A stretch of DNA of 48,898 nucleotides, from positions 1 to 48,898 of the forward strand of contig CAMHIS010000010.1 of the NCBI GenBank assembly GCA_946185285.1. The letters run 5' to 3'. Shown here one piece after another: positions 32,901 through 41,924 of this stretch; position 1 is the first letter of the stretch, and the number at the start of each line of letters is the position of its first letter. The DNA is from an uncultured Prevotellaceae bacterium. Its GTDB lineage: Bacteria > Bacteroidota > Bacteroidia > Bacteroidales > Bacteroidaceae. A model generated the notes under the pieces. It worked only from the letters and a program-made list of their open reading frames with translations, was not told the DNA's origin and did not search any database. Position numbers and translations under genes: made by a program.

Positions 32901-33311
32901 TACAACGACGTCGACGGTTCGCTGACAGGCACCAAGGGCGACGTGCTCTATATGCTGAAGCACATCGACGGCAGTGTGGAGAGCATCTACAAGCCCGCCA
33001 ACGCCGACCGCTCGTTGTGGAACCCCGCCGACGTGTCGAAGAAGATTACCCACAGTTACTTCATCGAGGACGGCTCGTTTGTACGCTGCTCGGACATCAC
33101 CTTAGGCTATACGCTTCCCAAGAAACTTGTCCAGAAGGTCGGCATCAACAAGGCCCGCTTCTACGCCTCGGCCTCGAACCTCTTCATCATTACGGGCTAC
33201 ACGGGCTACGACCCCGAGGTGGACATCCAGACAGGCCTGAAGCCTAATATGGACTACAACCGTTATCCGCGCGCACGTACCTTTGTATTCGGTACTAATA
33301 TCACGTTCTGA
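29976..33311 (+). CDS. susC: SusC-like TonB-dependent outer membrane transporter (RagA/SusC family)
   Basis: The 1111-aa protein has a signal peptide ending near NVAAQ. A carboxypeptidase-regulatory-like domain follows at about 30-115 (GTVTDATGEPVIGATVVEKG, then TDFDGNFTL), then the family linker ALEEVVVVGYTS. The plug domain (about 120-225) holds PLYIVDGFQV and SIDILKDASLTAIYGAKGGN, standard for SusC. The rest is the beta-barrel, ending in an aromatic strand (RTFVFGTNITF). It imports oligosaccharides across the outer membrane with its SusD partner, powered by TonB. It is the first gene of the plus-strand locus, and the downstream enzymes point to pectin fragments as substrate. The length is normal for the family. 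Confidence 0.97.
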   Translation: MSVKLKRIIRTTLLVCLLLVAGNVAAQTTAKGTVTDATGEPVIGATVVEKGNPKNAAVTDFDGNFTLKLQKGKTVTISYVGMVSQDVDASQNMQVQLKDNNAALEEVVVVGYTSKARKDLTGSVGSISGKKLEAVPVTSAAVALQGKISGVQVTTVDGQPGADVNIRVRGGTSITQTNEPLYIVDGFQVDNINDIPPTDIQSIDILKDASLTAIYGAKGGNGVVVVTTKSAQAGKVEVKFNGSLSISHLSKKLDLMNGEEFAKYQYQWHAANGMRSSNAKFFRANFGNPYDLDMYSTLPEYDWQDEVMGETPVNYSTNVNIGGGSDKVKFNLSVTQSEDKGIILGSGVRRTNVNFKTNVQITDKLSLQFNPKFSFRRDEGAGGSHIGTGGLIDVLQYRPTNGLREFGYVDSRYADPNEEELFTFTNPRNDIAINQLIKHSYNYSNGLALEWKPIKGLTLRSEATIGLRWIDQSRFYGALTTVGKSNNNLPVAQLTNRNGLNYVWTNTAVYNMTVKEDHNLSFLLGQEIYHSQSRQSYMANRYFPRAFTASEAWNNMAFGTPYEATSSLTTPDRTASFFGQVNYNYKHKYLVSGTFRADGSSKFASGNQWGYFPSISGAWVMSEEPFMKDIKWISNLKIRAAFGLSGNNRIDNDLWRVLYNIRSTGGPGFSETTQYGEKYYGNSSGAKFSNKDIKWETTITRNLAADISLFAGRVTITPEVYWYTTRDLLYDSDLAAVLGYTSQMQNVGQVTNKGFELTIQGDILQGKDYVLSANLNFGFNKKKVDKLNGTDKEIWMHHDNWKSSYDDYCLREGDEVGLIYGFVYDGLYQFDEFYFDQLDSYRAVPWGSSATDNGTARDCAPREDGYITVINDISGTSNVGNATLPGKIKFKDLDGDGRITENDRTIIGNTNPKIQGGFGLSGQWKDFDFTANFTYMLDFDINNATAYTLSASEGNGRDKDKKFYNVLAKFTDGWQYNDVDGSLTGTKGDVLYMLKHIDGSVESIYKPANADRSLWNPADVSKKITHSYFIEDGSFVRCSDITLGYTLPKKLVQKVGINKARFYASASNLFIITGYTGYDPEVDIQTGLKPNMDYNRYPRARTFVFGTNITF

Positions 33312-33362
33312 ATTGGGAATTGAGAATTGAGAATTGAAAAATGAGAATTGAGAATTGAAGAT
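33312..33362 (+). repeat. GAATTGA-type short tandem repeats between susC and susD
   Basis: The spacer consists almost entirely of 7-mer units (GAATTGA/GAGAATT), repeated about six times. The same type of tract, in the opposite orientation, lies inside the GH3 coding sequence at 45152-45188. Confidence 0.8.
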
Positions 33363-33363
33363 T

Positions 33364-35505
33364 ATGAAGATCAAGAATATACTTTTTACCGGAATGGCCG
33401 TGCTGACGCTGACCGCCTGCAACGACTACCTGGACGTGGAGGCACCATCGGCCAATACCGAGGAGTTCGTCTTCAGCATGAAGAGCGAGGTGGAGCGAGC
33501 ACTTAACGGAGTCTATGCCCAGGCACTCTCTGGCGACCTGTACGGCAACCTGTACCAAAGACAGTTCATACTCAACAGCGACGTGGACTTCCAGCAGAGC
33601 AACTCCAACGCCCACTCTCACACCACCTATGCCCGCTTCGACTGCGACGAGCAGGGTGGCGACATCTATAAGTTCTGGACAGCAGCCTACAATCTGATTG
33701 AGTACTGTAACAAGTTCATCACATCGGCAGAGGCAAGTCCCGTCTATTACATGACCGACTCCAGCGGTGAATACGTCACCGACGCGAATGGCAACCGCCA
33801 GCTCGACCTCGACATGCAGCAGTGGATTGGCGAGGCCAAGTGTCTGCGCGCCATGGTCTATCACGACCTGGTAGTCATGTTCGGCGACGTGCCCTTCAAG
33901 TTCGTTCCCACCACTATCTCCGGCACCACGCAGCCACCCGTGACTGACCGTGAGGAGATTCAGAAGATGCTCATCGAAGACCTGCAGAAGACGGCGCCCT
34001 ACATGTCGTCGACCAACGCCGTTACCGTCGAGCGCTGCTCGAAGGAGTTCGCCCAGGGCCTCATCGCCCGCATCGCGCTGACCGCCGGCGGCTACTCACT
34101 GCGCCCAAACAAGGAGGATGCGCGCAGCTACGGCACCATGAAGCGGCCGTCGAACTATCAGGACTACTACCGCATGGCCATGCAGTATGCCGATTCGGTC
34201 ATCATGGCCGGTACCCATCAGTTAGCGAAGAGCTACCAGGACGTTTTCGTTAGTGAGTGCAACTATCAGGTGGTAAACAACGACGACCCCATCTTCGAGA
34301 TTCCTTTCGCCAAGGAGTCAACGGGAAACACCGGCTACCTTCAGGGTCCCACCTACACCGCCAACGAGGGCAAGACCATCGGCCCGTGGGGTGCCTGCAG
34401 CGGCAACACGCGCCTGAACGCTTTCTACCGCTTCCTGTTCCGCGACGGCGACCTGCGCCGCGAGTTCGTCAACGGCTTATGGTACTACGCCCTGCACACT
34501 GAGAGCGACGGTTCACAGACCGACTCAGTGGTTATTCGCAACGACTACTCCGTACACAACAACAAATGGTCGAAGCTCTGGACCAGCGAAGGCTCGGCCT
34601 TAGGCAACATCACCGAGGGTTCCACTGGCATCAATTACCCATATATGCGCTACGCCGACATCCTGCTGATGTACGCCGAAGCCGCCAACGAACTGAACAA
34701 CGGCCCCACGGAGAAAGCCATCGACTGTCTGACACAGGTACACAAGCGCTCCTTTACCGACGGCGACCCCGAATTCATTGCTACAGCCTCCGTATCGAAG
34801 GAGGCCTTCCAGAAGGCCGTCCTCGACGAGCGCAAGTGGGAGTTTGCCGGCGAGAATTCGCGTTGGCGCGACCTCGTGCGCACCAACACCTATGCTGAGG
34901 AAATCGTTTACAGTTTCCTGCGCTACTATGCCGCCGGTATGCGCAATGCCGGCAGTCCCATCGAGCAGGAGAGCGACATCAACCAGCACGACGGCAACCT
35001 GTACAACATCGGCAAGCTGCCTACCCGCATCTACTTCCACCCGTTCAAGCTCGGCGACGTAAAGGCATACGGTCTGCGTATGTTCAGGTCGCAGATGTAC
35101 GGCTACTTGGTCGACTCCACCATGACGGTGTTACGCACCTACCCCAACCAGTCGCTGCCCACACTGCGCATCTACAATGCCTACAGCCGGGCCGACCAGG
35201 ACCCTGTGACCAGCCAGATTACGCGCGGTTTCAACGGCAACTACACCTGGAGCAACGCCACCTTCTACAAGTGGGGCGACCAGGACACGGGTCTGCCTAA
35301 CAACTACTGCAAGTACTCGTTCTACGGTTACATCCGCTGCGACGATAACGGCAACCTCTGGATTATCCGCGACGGTACGCTGACACAGTTCCCGTCGACC
35401 ATCCCGACGGCCGACCAGCTGCCCCCGGTGCGCTACATCCTGCCCTACCCCAACCTGGCCATCCAGCGTTCTGACGGTCTCTACAAGAATTATTACGGAT
35501 ATTGA
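33364..35505 (+). CDS. susD: SusD-like starch/pectin-binding outer membrane lipoprotein (RagB/SusD family)
   Basis: I chose the ATG at 33364 (713 aa); the longer frame starts with TTG inside the repeat spacer. The signal peptide ends in a lipobox (TLTAC, Cys19), so the protein is lipid-anchored. SusD-family features include an N-terminal helical part with YLDVEAPSAN, ALNGVYAQ and LRAMVYHDLVVMFGDVPF, and the C-terminal signature PYMRYADILLMYAEAANELN followed by RKWEFAGENSRWRDLVR. It caps the SusC barrel at the cell surface and captures the glycan. At 713 aa it is longer than the usual 500-650 aa, with extra sequence in the C-terminal third. It is separated from susC only by the short-repeat spacer. 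Confidence 0.96.
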   Translation: MKIKNILFTGMAVLTLTACNDYLDVEAPSANTEEFVFSMKSEVERALNGVYAQALSGDLYGNLYQRQFILNSDVDFQQSNSNAHSHTTYARFDCDEQGGDIYKFWTAAYNLIEYCNKFITSAEASPVYYMTDSSGEYVTDANGNRQLDLDMQQWIGEAKCLRAMVYHDLVVMFGDVPFKFVPTTISGTTQPPVTDREEIQKMLIEDLQKTAPYMSSTNAVTVERCSKEFAQGLIARIALTAGGYSLRPNKEDARSYGTMKRPSNYQDYYRMAMQYADSVIMAGTHQLAKSYQDVFVSECNYQVVNNDDPIFEIPFAKESTGNTGYLQGPTYTANEGKTIGPWGACSGNTRLNAFYRFLFRDGDLRREFVNGLWYYALHTESDGSQTDSVVIRNDYSVHNNKWSKLWTSEGSALGNITEGSTGINYPYMRYADILLMYAEAANELNNGPTEKAIDCLTQVHKRSFTDGDPEFIATASVSKEAFQKAVLDERKWEFAGENSRWRDLVRTNTYAEEIVYSFLRYYAAGMRNAGSPIEQESDINQHDGNLYNIGKLPTRIYFHPFKLGDVKAYGLRMFRSQMYGYLVDSTMTVLRTYPNQSLPTLRIYNAYSRADQDPVTSQITRGFNGNYTWSNATFYKWGDQDTGLPNNYCKYSFYGYIRCDDNGNLWIIRDGTLTQFPSTIPTADQLPPVRYILPYPNLAIQRSDGLYKNYYGY

Positions 35506-35538
35506 GAAGTAAGAAGTGAAAAAGTGAAAAGTGAAAAA
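35506..35538 (+). repeat. GTGAAAA-type short tandem repeats between susD and the next gene
   Basis: Units AAGTAAG, AAGTGAA, AAAGTGA and AAAGTGA repeat directly after the susD stop. It is the same repeat family as the spacer at 16239-16298, read on the other strand. Confidence 0.7.
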
Positions 35539-35539
35539 T

Positions 35540-37909
35540 ATGAAGATTATGAAGAAGATATATTTATACTGGTTCAGCCTCTGTGTCCTCAGTATCCTCA
35601 GTACGCTCTGTGTTTCCTGTAAGGACGACAACGATGCCGCACCCGGCACAGACAGGGAGTTCATGACCATGTTCATACGCGACGAGAACCGGGCCAAGGG
35701 AACCGACTACCCCTACAACTGCGGACTCGACGGTGCCTATCCCCACGGCAACACCATCCATCTCTACTGGTACGGTGTGAACGACTGTGCCGGCTACCAG
35801 ATCCAGATGGCACTCCAGCCCAAGGTCAGCGGCGGCAGCGAGGCCTGGGCAAAGATCCAGGGTACCAGCGACCTGCTGCTCGACACCATTGTCGGCCCCA
35901 AGGTGCTCGACCTGCTCATCAAGGACCTGCAGTACTCGACGGACTACCGCTTCGCCATACGTGCCCTGTCGAAGCTCGACAACAACAAGACAGACTTCTC
36001 GCACGCCAGCAACTGGTACGGCCACGGCAACGGCCGCCAGTGGTCGGAGTACATGGGCATCTCGACCAACCCGCGCTATCCGACGCCGAACGTCATCTAC
36101 GTGAACCAGGCCGAGACCACTGAGGAGACCATGCACGTCTACCTGAACTCAAACATCGACCAGGTAGGTCTGACCGCCTCGGAGGAAGACCAGGACAAGC
36201 GTGAGAGCTATTATGAGAACTTCAACATCGACGCCGACGGCAACTTCGGCTACAAGTACCTGACCGTTACGCCTTCTCCCAACAACCCCAACGCCTCTGT
36301 CGACGAGAAGTGGAAGAAGTATGAGATTACCGATGCCGACCGCAAGCGCGGCTTCGTGGTCGTCACCGGCCTCAGCGCCAACTCGGTCTACGTCATTGAC
36401 GTTGTCGACCCGTTGGTCAGCGTACCCGTCGATGCCAAGTACAACACCTGCACATCGCGCTCCGACGGTACACCAGGCGAGCCCATCCTGCTGGCTCACG
36501 ACGAACTGATGGCAAAGGCTGCCAGCCTGCCGCTGGCCGACAACGACGCCAGCCGTGCCGATGTATTCGCCCTGGCTGCCGACTACGATGCCGCTCCCAT
36601 CAGCCCCACACTGTACGACTTCATCTCGAATGCCAACTACGCTGAGGGCCAGACCTTCCTCTTAGAGGGTGGCAAGACCTACTACATGGACGGCAACGAC
36701 ATCACCTGCAAGGGCTTCGTGCTGCGCACCAATCCCGCTGACGTAGCACAGGGCAAACGAGCCCGCGTGCTCTGCGGACTTGGCAAGAGCTCACAGATTT
36801 ACACCCAGGGCACCAACGGCGAGCAGTGGCAGGGTCCCTACACCTGCTTCATGTTCGGACGACAGCCCGAGGCCGGCGAGGGCGGTGAGATATACATGAA
36901 GAAGCTGGCCTTCTACGACATCGACTTCGACAACCCCAAGGCCTTCAACTACGGCGACAACTCTGCCGGACTGGGCACCGCCGCCGGTAACTACTTCTTC
37001 AACATGTACTCCAACGGTATGGCCGTGACGCTCGACTCACTGGTCATCGAGAACTGCTCGTTCAAGCGCATGGTGCGCGGATTCATCCGCGAGCAGGGCG
37101 TCAACTACAAGGTGTGGAACCACGTGCTCATCAAGAACAACCTCATCTTCGACTCAGGCTACTACAACGCCGGTGCTGGCGGCTACTGCTTCATCGACGG
37201 CTCGGGTACGAACAACGAGTCGAACCTCTACAAGGACATGAAGATTATCGAGAACACCTTCTACGACAGTCCCTACCCCACCCTCATCAAGGAGCAGACG
37301 GAACTGAACTGGCAGGCGGGAGCATGGAACATCACCGTGGCTAACAATACGTTCATCAACTTCAACACGCGCGCCAACGGTGCCCTGTTCAAGATGGTGG
37401 GCATTCCCAACGGGTCGGTTTACAACGTGAAGAACAACCTCTTCGTGCTCTGCAAGAAGCCCGGCGACCAGCGCGTGCTGCAGATGTGGGGCTCGCAGAT
37501 GGAGAGCACACAGACGCTGGCCGACGGCTCGAAGGGCAAGGTGACGCTGAACTTCGATAACAACTGGTCGACCAACAACGACCTTACCAACGGCGAGATC
37601 TTCAGTGCCAACAAGTGGACATCGGAGACCAACGGCTTCCAGGTGCTCGTCACCAACAACTGGGCCACGCTGAACGGCACGCTGACGGTACAGGTAGCCG
37701 ACATCTCGGCCACCGACCTCATGGAACAGCCCTGTCCGCCGCACGTGGCGCAAACGGCCAACGACCAGAACATGCACCGCGCCGATGCCCTCGACGGCAC
37801 TGCCACCACGGAGTACAACGTGAACCTCTATTTCAAGAATACTGACAACGACATCTATAAGAATAATGTCGGTGCTGCACGTTGGCGCAATAAAACGACC
37901 ACGAATTAA
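35540..37909 (+). CDS. Surface lipoprotein with DUF4957/DUF5123-like, pectin-lyase-fold region (about 789 aa)
   Basis: I chose the ATG at 35540; a GTG at 35531 is the longer option. The signal peptide ends in lipobox LCVSC (Cys27). The N-terminal part (about 60-290) looks like one or two beta-sandwich modules (TIHLYWYGVNDCAGYQIQMA, STDYRFAIRALSKLDNN). From about residue 320 the sequence reads like a right-handed beta-helix with repeating short strands: TFLLEGGKTYYMDGNDITCK, LVIENCSFKRMVRGFIR, NNLIFDSGYYNAGAGGYCF and NNTFINFNTRANG. This layout matches the DUF4957 plus DUF5123 lipoproteins frequent in Bacteroidetes pectin loci. It may bind or cleave pectin; no catalytic residues were identified. 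It probably acts at the cell surface with SusC/SusD. Confidence 0.85.
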   Translation: MKIMKKIYLYWFSLCVLSILSTLCVSCKDDNDAAPGTDREFMTMFIRDENRAKGTDYPYNCGLDGAYPHGNTIHLYWYGVNDCAGYQIQMALQPKVSGGSEAWAKIQGTSDLLLDTIVGPKVLDLLIKDLQYSTDYRFAIRALSKLDNNKTDFSHASNWYGHGNGRQWSEYMGISTNPRYPTPNVIYVNQAETTEETMHVYLNSNIDQVGLTASEEDQDKRESYYENFNIDADGNFGYKYLTVTPSPNNPNASVDEKWKKYEITDADRKRGFVVVTGLSANSVYVIDVVDPLVSVPVDAKYNTCTSRSDGTPGEPILLAHDELMAKAASLPLADNDASRADVFALAADYDAAPISPTLYDFISNANYAEGQTFLLEGGKTYYMDGNDITCKGFVLRTNPADVAQGKRARVLCGLGKSSQIYTQGTNGEQWQGPYTCFMFGRQPEAGEGGEIYMKKLAFYDIDFDNPKAFNYGDNSAGLGTAAGNYFFNMYSNGMAVTLDSLVIENCSFKRMVRGFIREQGVNYKVWNHVLIKNNLIFDSGYYNAGAGGYCFIDGSGTNNESNLYKDMKIIENTFYDSPYPTLIKEQTELNWQAGAWNITVANNTFINFNTRANGALFKMVGIPNGSVYNVKNNLFVLCKKPGDQRVLQMWGSQMESTQTLADGSKGKVTLNFDNNWSTNNDLTNGEIFSANKWTSETNGFQVLVTNNWATLNGTLTVQVADISATDLMEQPCPPHVAQTANDQNMHRADALDGTATTEYNVNLYFKNTDNDIYKNNVGAARWRNKTTTN

Positions 37910-37928
37910 ACGAATTAAACGAATTGTT
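37900..37928 (+). repeat. ACGAATTAA tandem repeats at a gene junction
   Basis: Three copies of a 9-mer (ACGAATTAA, ACGAATTAA, ACGAATTGT) overlap the end of the DUF4957-like gene and supply its stop codon. They fill the spacer before the next ATG at 37932. Confidence 0.75.
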
Positions 37929-37931
37929 AAG

Positions 37932-38459
37932 ATGAAAAAGACATTCAGAAATACAATGATCGCAATGGCGGCCCTGCTGACGGGTACCGCCATTGCCTCG
38001 TGCAGCGATGCCAACGAGTACGAGGACTTCGACGCCAACAATCCGTCATGGGTCGACGGCTACCACGACTCGCTGAAGATAGCACATCCTGAGACGCTGA
38101 CAGCCACCAAGTGGGTGAGAGCTACCGGGCTGAAGGTCAACGCCTACGGCGACGACGTACAGGGTTTCGTTGAGAGCGTCAACTTCGTGTCGGCCGACTC
38201 CGTCGCCGTCAAGATGAGCCAGGGCACCACAGAAGGCACCTGGATAGACGACTCCAACACCAAAAAGCTGCCCTACTACGAATACACCTACTCCAATGTC
38301 ACGGGCAAGGTTGAAATCCTGAAACTGACGAAGAACGACAAGGGAGCCATCACCAAGAGTGCCATTTTCACGGGCGTGGCCGTCGGCGGCTCGCGCGAAG
38401 TAATGACCTTGGTACACTATGGTGACGTACCCCTGCAGACCTATCTTGTAAAGCAATAA
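37932..38459 (+). CDS. Small lipoprotein of the pectin locus (175 aa)
   Basis: The start ATG at 37932 gives MKKTFRNTMIAMAALLTGTA with lipobox AIASC (Cys24); longer frames run back into the repeat spacer. After the Cys comes an acidic linker (SDANEYEDFDANN), which resembles a surface-export signal for Bacteroidetes lipoproteins. A beta-rich domain of about 130 residues follows (ATGLKVNAYGDDVQGFVESV, YYEYTYSNVTGKVEILKL). I do not recognise the family. Its position after SusC/SusD and the pectin-lyase-fold protein suggests an accessory glycan-binding or SusE/F-like role, which is inference only. Confidence 0.85.
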   Translation: MKKTFRNTMIAMAALLTGTAIASCSDANEYEDFDANNPSWVDGYHDSLKIAHPETLTATKWVRATGLKVNAYGDDVQGFVESVNFVSADSVAVKMSQGTTEGTWIDDSNTKKLPYYEYTYSNVTGKVEILKLTKNDKGAITKSAIFTGVAVGGSREVMTLVHYGDVPLQTYLVKQ

Positions 38460-38496
38460 TTTTATTTCCTTTTTATTAATTTAACTAATTAGTTTT

Positions 38497-41400
38497 ATGA
38501 AAAAATTATTTACCTTAGCAATTGCGCTTTTAGGTTTCGCCGGAATTGCCAATGCGGCATCCATCGACGACCTGCAAGTATGCAAGCACAGCTACGTTTT
38601 CGTGGCTGACGAGAACTCTCCCGTCGAAGAGAAGATTCTTTTCTACAAGAACACGCTTTTCGGCGACGGCTACATCTTCACGCCGACAAGTAATGCCTAT
38701 GCGACAAACAAGGGGTCAGTGGACCTTTCTGTTGCTGACGGCATTCTCGTGACAGAAGACATTGCTGCCAAGTATGGTGAATATGGCAAGCACCTGAACT
38801 GCCTCCGTCTGAAGAAGGCTCAGGACGTGATTGCCATGAGACTGACCGCTCAGTCGAAGGTTATCATCTTCTACCAGGACAACAGCAAGGACGACCGCTA
38901 CCCCGTCTTCGCTACGGACGCAGGTCTGTCAAGCAGGCTGGGAGAAGGCGTCATCTCAGAAAGATGCTCTGGTGAGGAAGGCGCACCTGCCGCCAACCTC
39001 AGACGTATTGAATGGACAGCCACCGACGACGGACTCGTCTATATTGGCGACAACAACGGCGACATGTACCTCAGCTTCATCATCGTCGAGGCCAAGGAAG
39101 CTCCCGGCACACCGACTGTCAAGGTCGGCGAGCAGAAGTTCGAGGACGGTCTGTGGTTCCGTGAGGTGACCTGTAAGGCCAACCCGGCTGTCGAGGGTGG
39201 TGAGTCACTGCCCACCGTCGTGACCTACACCACCGACGGTTCGGAGCCCACTGCCAAGAGCGCGCTCTACACCGCTCCCATCAAGTGCTATCAGGACATG
39301 ACCGTGAAGTTCCAGGCTTTCTATGACTACGACGGCAACGGCAAGCTGGATGCAGACGATGAGAAAGCCGACGGTGCCGACAACGAAGGTATCGTCAGCT
39401 TCTTGTTCAACGCTCCCACCATCGATGCCGACGGTGCCAACGTCACCTTCACCTCTGAGTACGAGGGTGCCAAGAACTACTTCTCTCTGAACGGCGGCGA
39501 GGCTGCCGAAGGCAACAGCACGACACTGGCTGAGAGTGCCATCGTATCGGCTTACTCTCAGATTGTCAATGGTACTTACGCTACGTTCACCACGAAGTCT
39601 TCCACCAAGGATGTCTATGTGCTGAATCCCATCAAGGAGAAGAAGACCATCGCCGTCACCGCCGGTACTGCCGTTGTCGACGAGGAGGCTACAGCTACCT
39701 CTACAACTGGTACCGTTTACATGATTGATGGTGGTGCTATCAGCGCCGACAAGAAGGACTTCTTCGTGAAGAACCTCACCTTCGGAACCCTGGCCAGTGC
39801 TGACGCTGCCAAGTCTCAGTATCAGGTGCCTGCCGGTCAGGAGGCCTACATCCAGATGAGCAACACCAACATCACCTTCTTTGTGGCTGAGGGCGACTCT
39901 GTCACTGTGAAGGTTATCTGCTCCAAGAACTCCTGCAAGAACCTCGACGCAGCTGATGCTGCTGAAGACAAGCTTGATAATGGCTGCACGCCCGACCGTC
40001 AGTGCTACGTCAACATTAATGGAACCAACTACTGTCTGACAGACGCAGAAGGCAACCATACCAACGACCTGAAACTCTATCCCGAAGCAAACGTCTTTGA
40101 GTTCGGTCTGAAGGGTGCCGAAGGTGGCAGCTACTTCACCTTCCAGAAGTACTCCGGAACTGGCAACATCCTGATTTCCTCTATCGAGATTACGCCTGCT
40201 GCTGAGACTCCCGTTCTTGCCGACTTTGCCGATGGCAACTACTACCTGCTCAACGTAAGCAGTGAGAAGGCATGGGGCGCCGGCAACAGCTGGGGCACTC
40301 AGGGCTCGCTTGTCAAGCATCCCGAATACGTTACCCTGCACAAGCAGGAGAATGGCACCTACTTCATGGAGACCCAGGTCAGCAATGGCGGTGAGAACTA
40401 CTACTTCGGTGGTGAGTACATGGACGGTGCTCCCGCTGCCCTGACCATCATTCAGGGTAAGGAATTAGGCAAAGACAATGAAGAAAAGCCCATCTATGTT
40501 TACTACGTAACCGTTGACAGTACCAACTTCTACGGTTGGGACGGTACCGAGAACACCGTGCTTGCACGCAACCTCGCTGCTGGCGACGAGAAGGCTCAGT
40601 GGATTATCGTTCCTGCAGACAAGGCTGTCAGCATGCTGGCAGATGCTGCCGCAGATGATCCCTCAGATGCTACATTCCTGCTCCTCGACCCGAACTTCGG
40701 CCGCAACAACCGCAACGTTAACGCCTGGACGGGCGACACCTTCAACGTTGGCGGTGACAACACCAACATGAACGCTGAGAAGTGGGGTGGTAACTCACAG
40801 ACCTTCGACATCAGCCAGACTGTTGACGCTCCTAACGGAAAGTACAAGATTACCTGGAACGGTTTCTACCGTTACAACAATACTGCTGACAACACCAATG
40901 ACATCGCAGTTGCTGCCCATGCTGACGGCACAGAGGTCATCAACTCGTTCGTCTATATCAACGGTAAGGATTATGCTCTGACAAGTATTGCCGACGACGC
41001 TGCTTCTGCAGCACTGGAAGGCAAGCTGCCGTTCTCTCAGGGTGAAGCAAGCGCTGCTTTCGCTCAGGGTCTCTATGCACAGAGTGCCGAGGTTATCGTC
41101 ACTGACGGCAAGCTGACCATCGGTATCAAGAAGACCAATCATACGGGTACTGACTGGACTGTTTGGGATAACTTCGAGATTATGTACTACGGACCCGCTT
41201 CTGATGAGCCTGCTGATCCTAACAACCTCGTCAAGAACTGGAACTGCTCTGGCTCTGACGCTTCAAGCTTCTGGGTACACGAGTGGCGCACCAATGAGGC
41301 TCAGACAGACGGTCCCGCCATCCTTGCTGACGGTGCCGCTAAGGTTTATGTCCGTAGCTTCGCTCAGGCTGAGGCTGCCGGCAACGCTACACTGGTTGAC

Positions 41401-41901
41401 GGTTCTAAGCCCGTTGCTGCCGACAACTTCGCTGACTGGGACAGCCAGTTCTTCATCACATGGGATGAGGCCAAGGCTACTGCTGCCGGCGACAAGCTCC
41501 AGCTGAAGATGAAGGTGAAGGCCGACAAGGCTCAGACCATTGCATCACAGTTGCACAAGGCTCCCGGTGCATACGTTCACTGGTATTGTGTTGGTGACAT
41601 CAACGTTACTACCGACTGGACAGAGTTCGTTTCAAGTGAGGTCGATGTTGTCACCGGCGATCCCGGTTGGGGCAAGACCGCTGAGGGCTGCTGGACTATC
41701 GCGTTCAACCTGGCCAAGGGCGAGGAGAACACCATCTACTTCGACGACATGGTTGTCTATGTGATTAAGCCTACCGGCATCACCGAGATGCACAGGGTCG
41801 TTCCTGCTGACGGTGTACGCTACAACCTTGAGGGTCGTAAGGTCGATGCCAACTACAAGGGCATTGTCATCGTGAACGGCAAGAAGGTACTGAACAAGTA
41901 A
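38497..41901 (+). CDS. Large secreted multidomain protein with carbohydrate-binding-like modules (1134 aa)
   Basis: The signal peptide is MKKLFTLAIALLGFAGIANA. The N-terminal ~200 residues are beta-rich and of unknown type. Near residues 240-280 lies a chitobiase/fibronectin-associated-like module (VVTYTTDGSEPTAKSALYT), followed by a calcium-loop-like DYDGNGKLDADD. Two later regions resemble galactose-binding or CBM-type beta-sandwiches: one from about residue 725 (LLLDPNFGRNNRNVNAW, FDISQTVDAPNGKYKITWNG) and one from about 908 (NLVKNWNCSGSDASSFWVHE). The tail (RYNLEGRKVDANYKGIVIVN, then GKKVLNK) is a short T9SS-like C-terminal signal of the kind common in Prevotella. No catalytic motif is evident. 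It is probably a secreted pectin-binding protein. The codon use is richer in GCT and GTT than in its neighbours, which may reflect high expression. Confidence 0.88.
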   Translation: MKKLFTLAIALLGFAGIANAASIDDLQVCKHSYVFVADENSPVEEKILFYKNTLFGDGYIFTPTSNAYATNKGSVDLSVADGILVTEDIAAKYGEYGKHLNCLRLKKAQDVIAMRLTAQSKVIIFYQDNSKDDRYPVFATDAGLSSRLGEGVISERCSGEEGAPAANLRRIEWTATDDGLVYIGDNNGDMYLSFIIVEAKEAPGTPTVKVGEQKFEDGLWFREVTCKANPAVEGGESLPTVVTYTTDGSEPTAKSALYTAPIKCYQDMTVKFQAFYDYDGNGKLDADDEKADGADNEGIVSFLFNAPTIDADGANVTFTSEYEGAKNYFSLNGGEAAEGNSTTLAESAIVSAYSQIVNGTYATFTTKSSTKDVYVLNPIKEKKTIAVTAGTAVVDEEATATSTTGTVYMIDGGAISADKKDFFVKNLTFGTLASADAAKSQYQVPAGQEAYIQMSNTNITFFVAEGDSVTVKVICSKNSCKNLDAADAAEDKLDNGCTPDRQCYVNINGTNYCLTDAEGNHTNDLKLYPEANVFEFGLKGAEGGSYFTFQKYSGTGNILISSIEITPAAETPVLADFADGNYYLLNVSSEKAWGAGNSWGTQGSLVKHPEYVTLHKQENGTYFMETQVSNGGENYYFGGEYMDGAPAALTIIQGKELGKDNEEKPIYVYYVTVDSTNFYGWDGTENTVLARNLAAGDEKAQWIIVPADKAVSMLADAAADDPSDATFLLLDPNFGRNNRNVNAWTGDTFNVGGDNTNMNAEKWGGNSQTFDISQTVDAPNGKYKITWNGFYRYNNTADNTNDIAVAAHADGTEVINSFVYINGKDYALTSIADDAASAALEGKLPFSQGEASAAFAQGLYAQSAEVIVTDGKLTIGIKKTNHTGTDWTVWDNFEIMYYGPASDEPADPNNLVKNWNCSGSDASSFWVHEWRTNEAQTDGPAILADGAAKVYVRSFAQAEAAGNATLVDGSKPVAADNFADWDSQFFITWDEAKATAAGDKLQLKMKVKADKAQTIASQLHKAPGAYVHWYCVGDINVTTDWTEFVSSEVDVVTGDPGWGKTAEGCWTIAFNLAKGEENTIYFDDMVVYVIKPTGITEMHRVVPADGVRYNLEGRKVDANYKGIVIVNGKKVLNK

Positions 41902-41924
41902 TCTTCTCTATACAACTACACATC

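Noticed and set aside
39205..40341. A 378-codon minus-strand frame within the 1134-aa protein gene
   Set aside because: It is entirely antisense to a good coding sequence and has no recognisable protein features.
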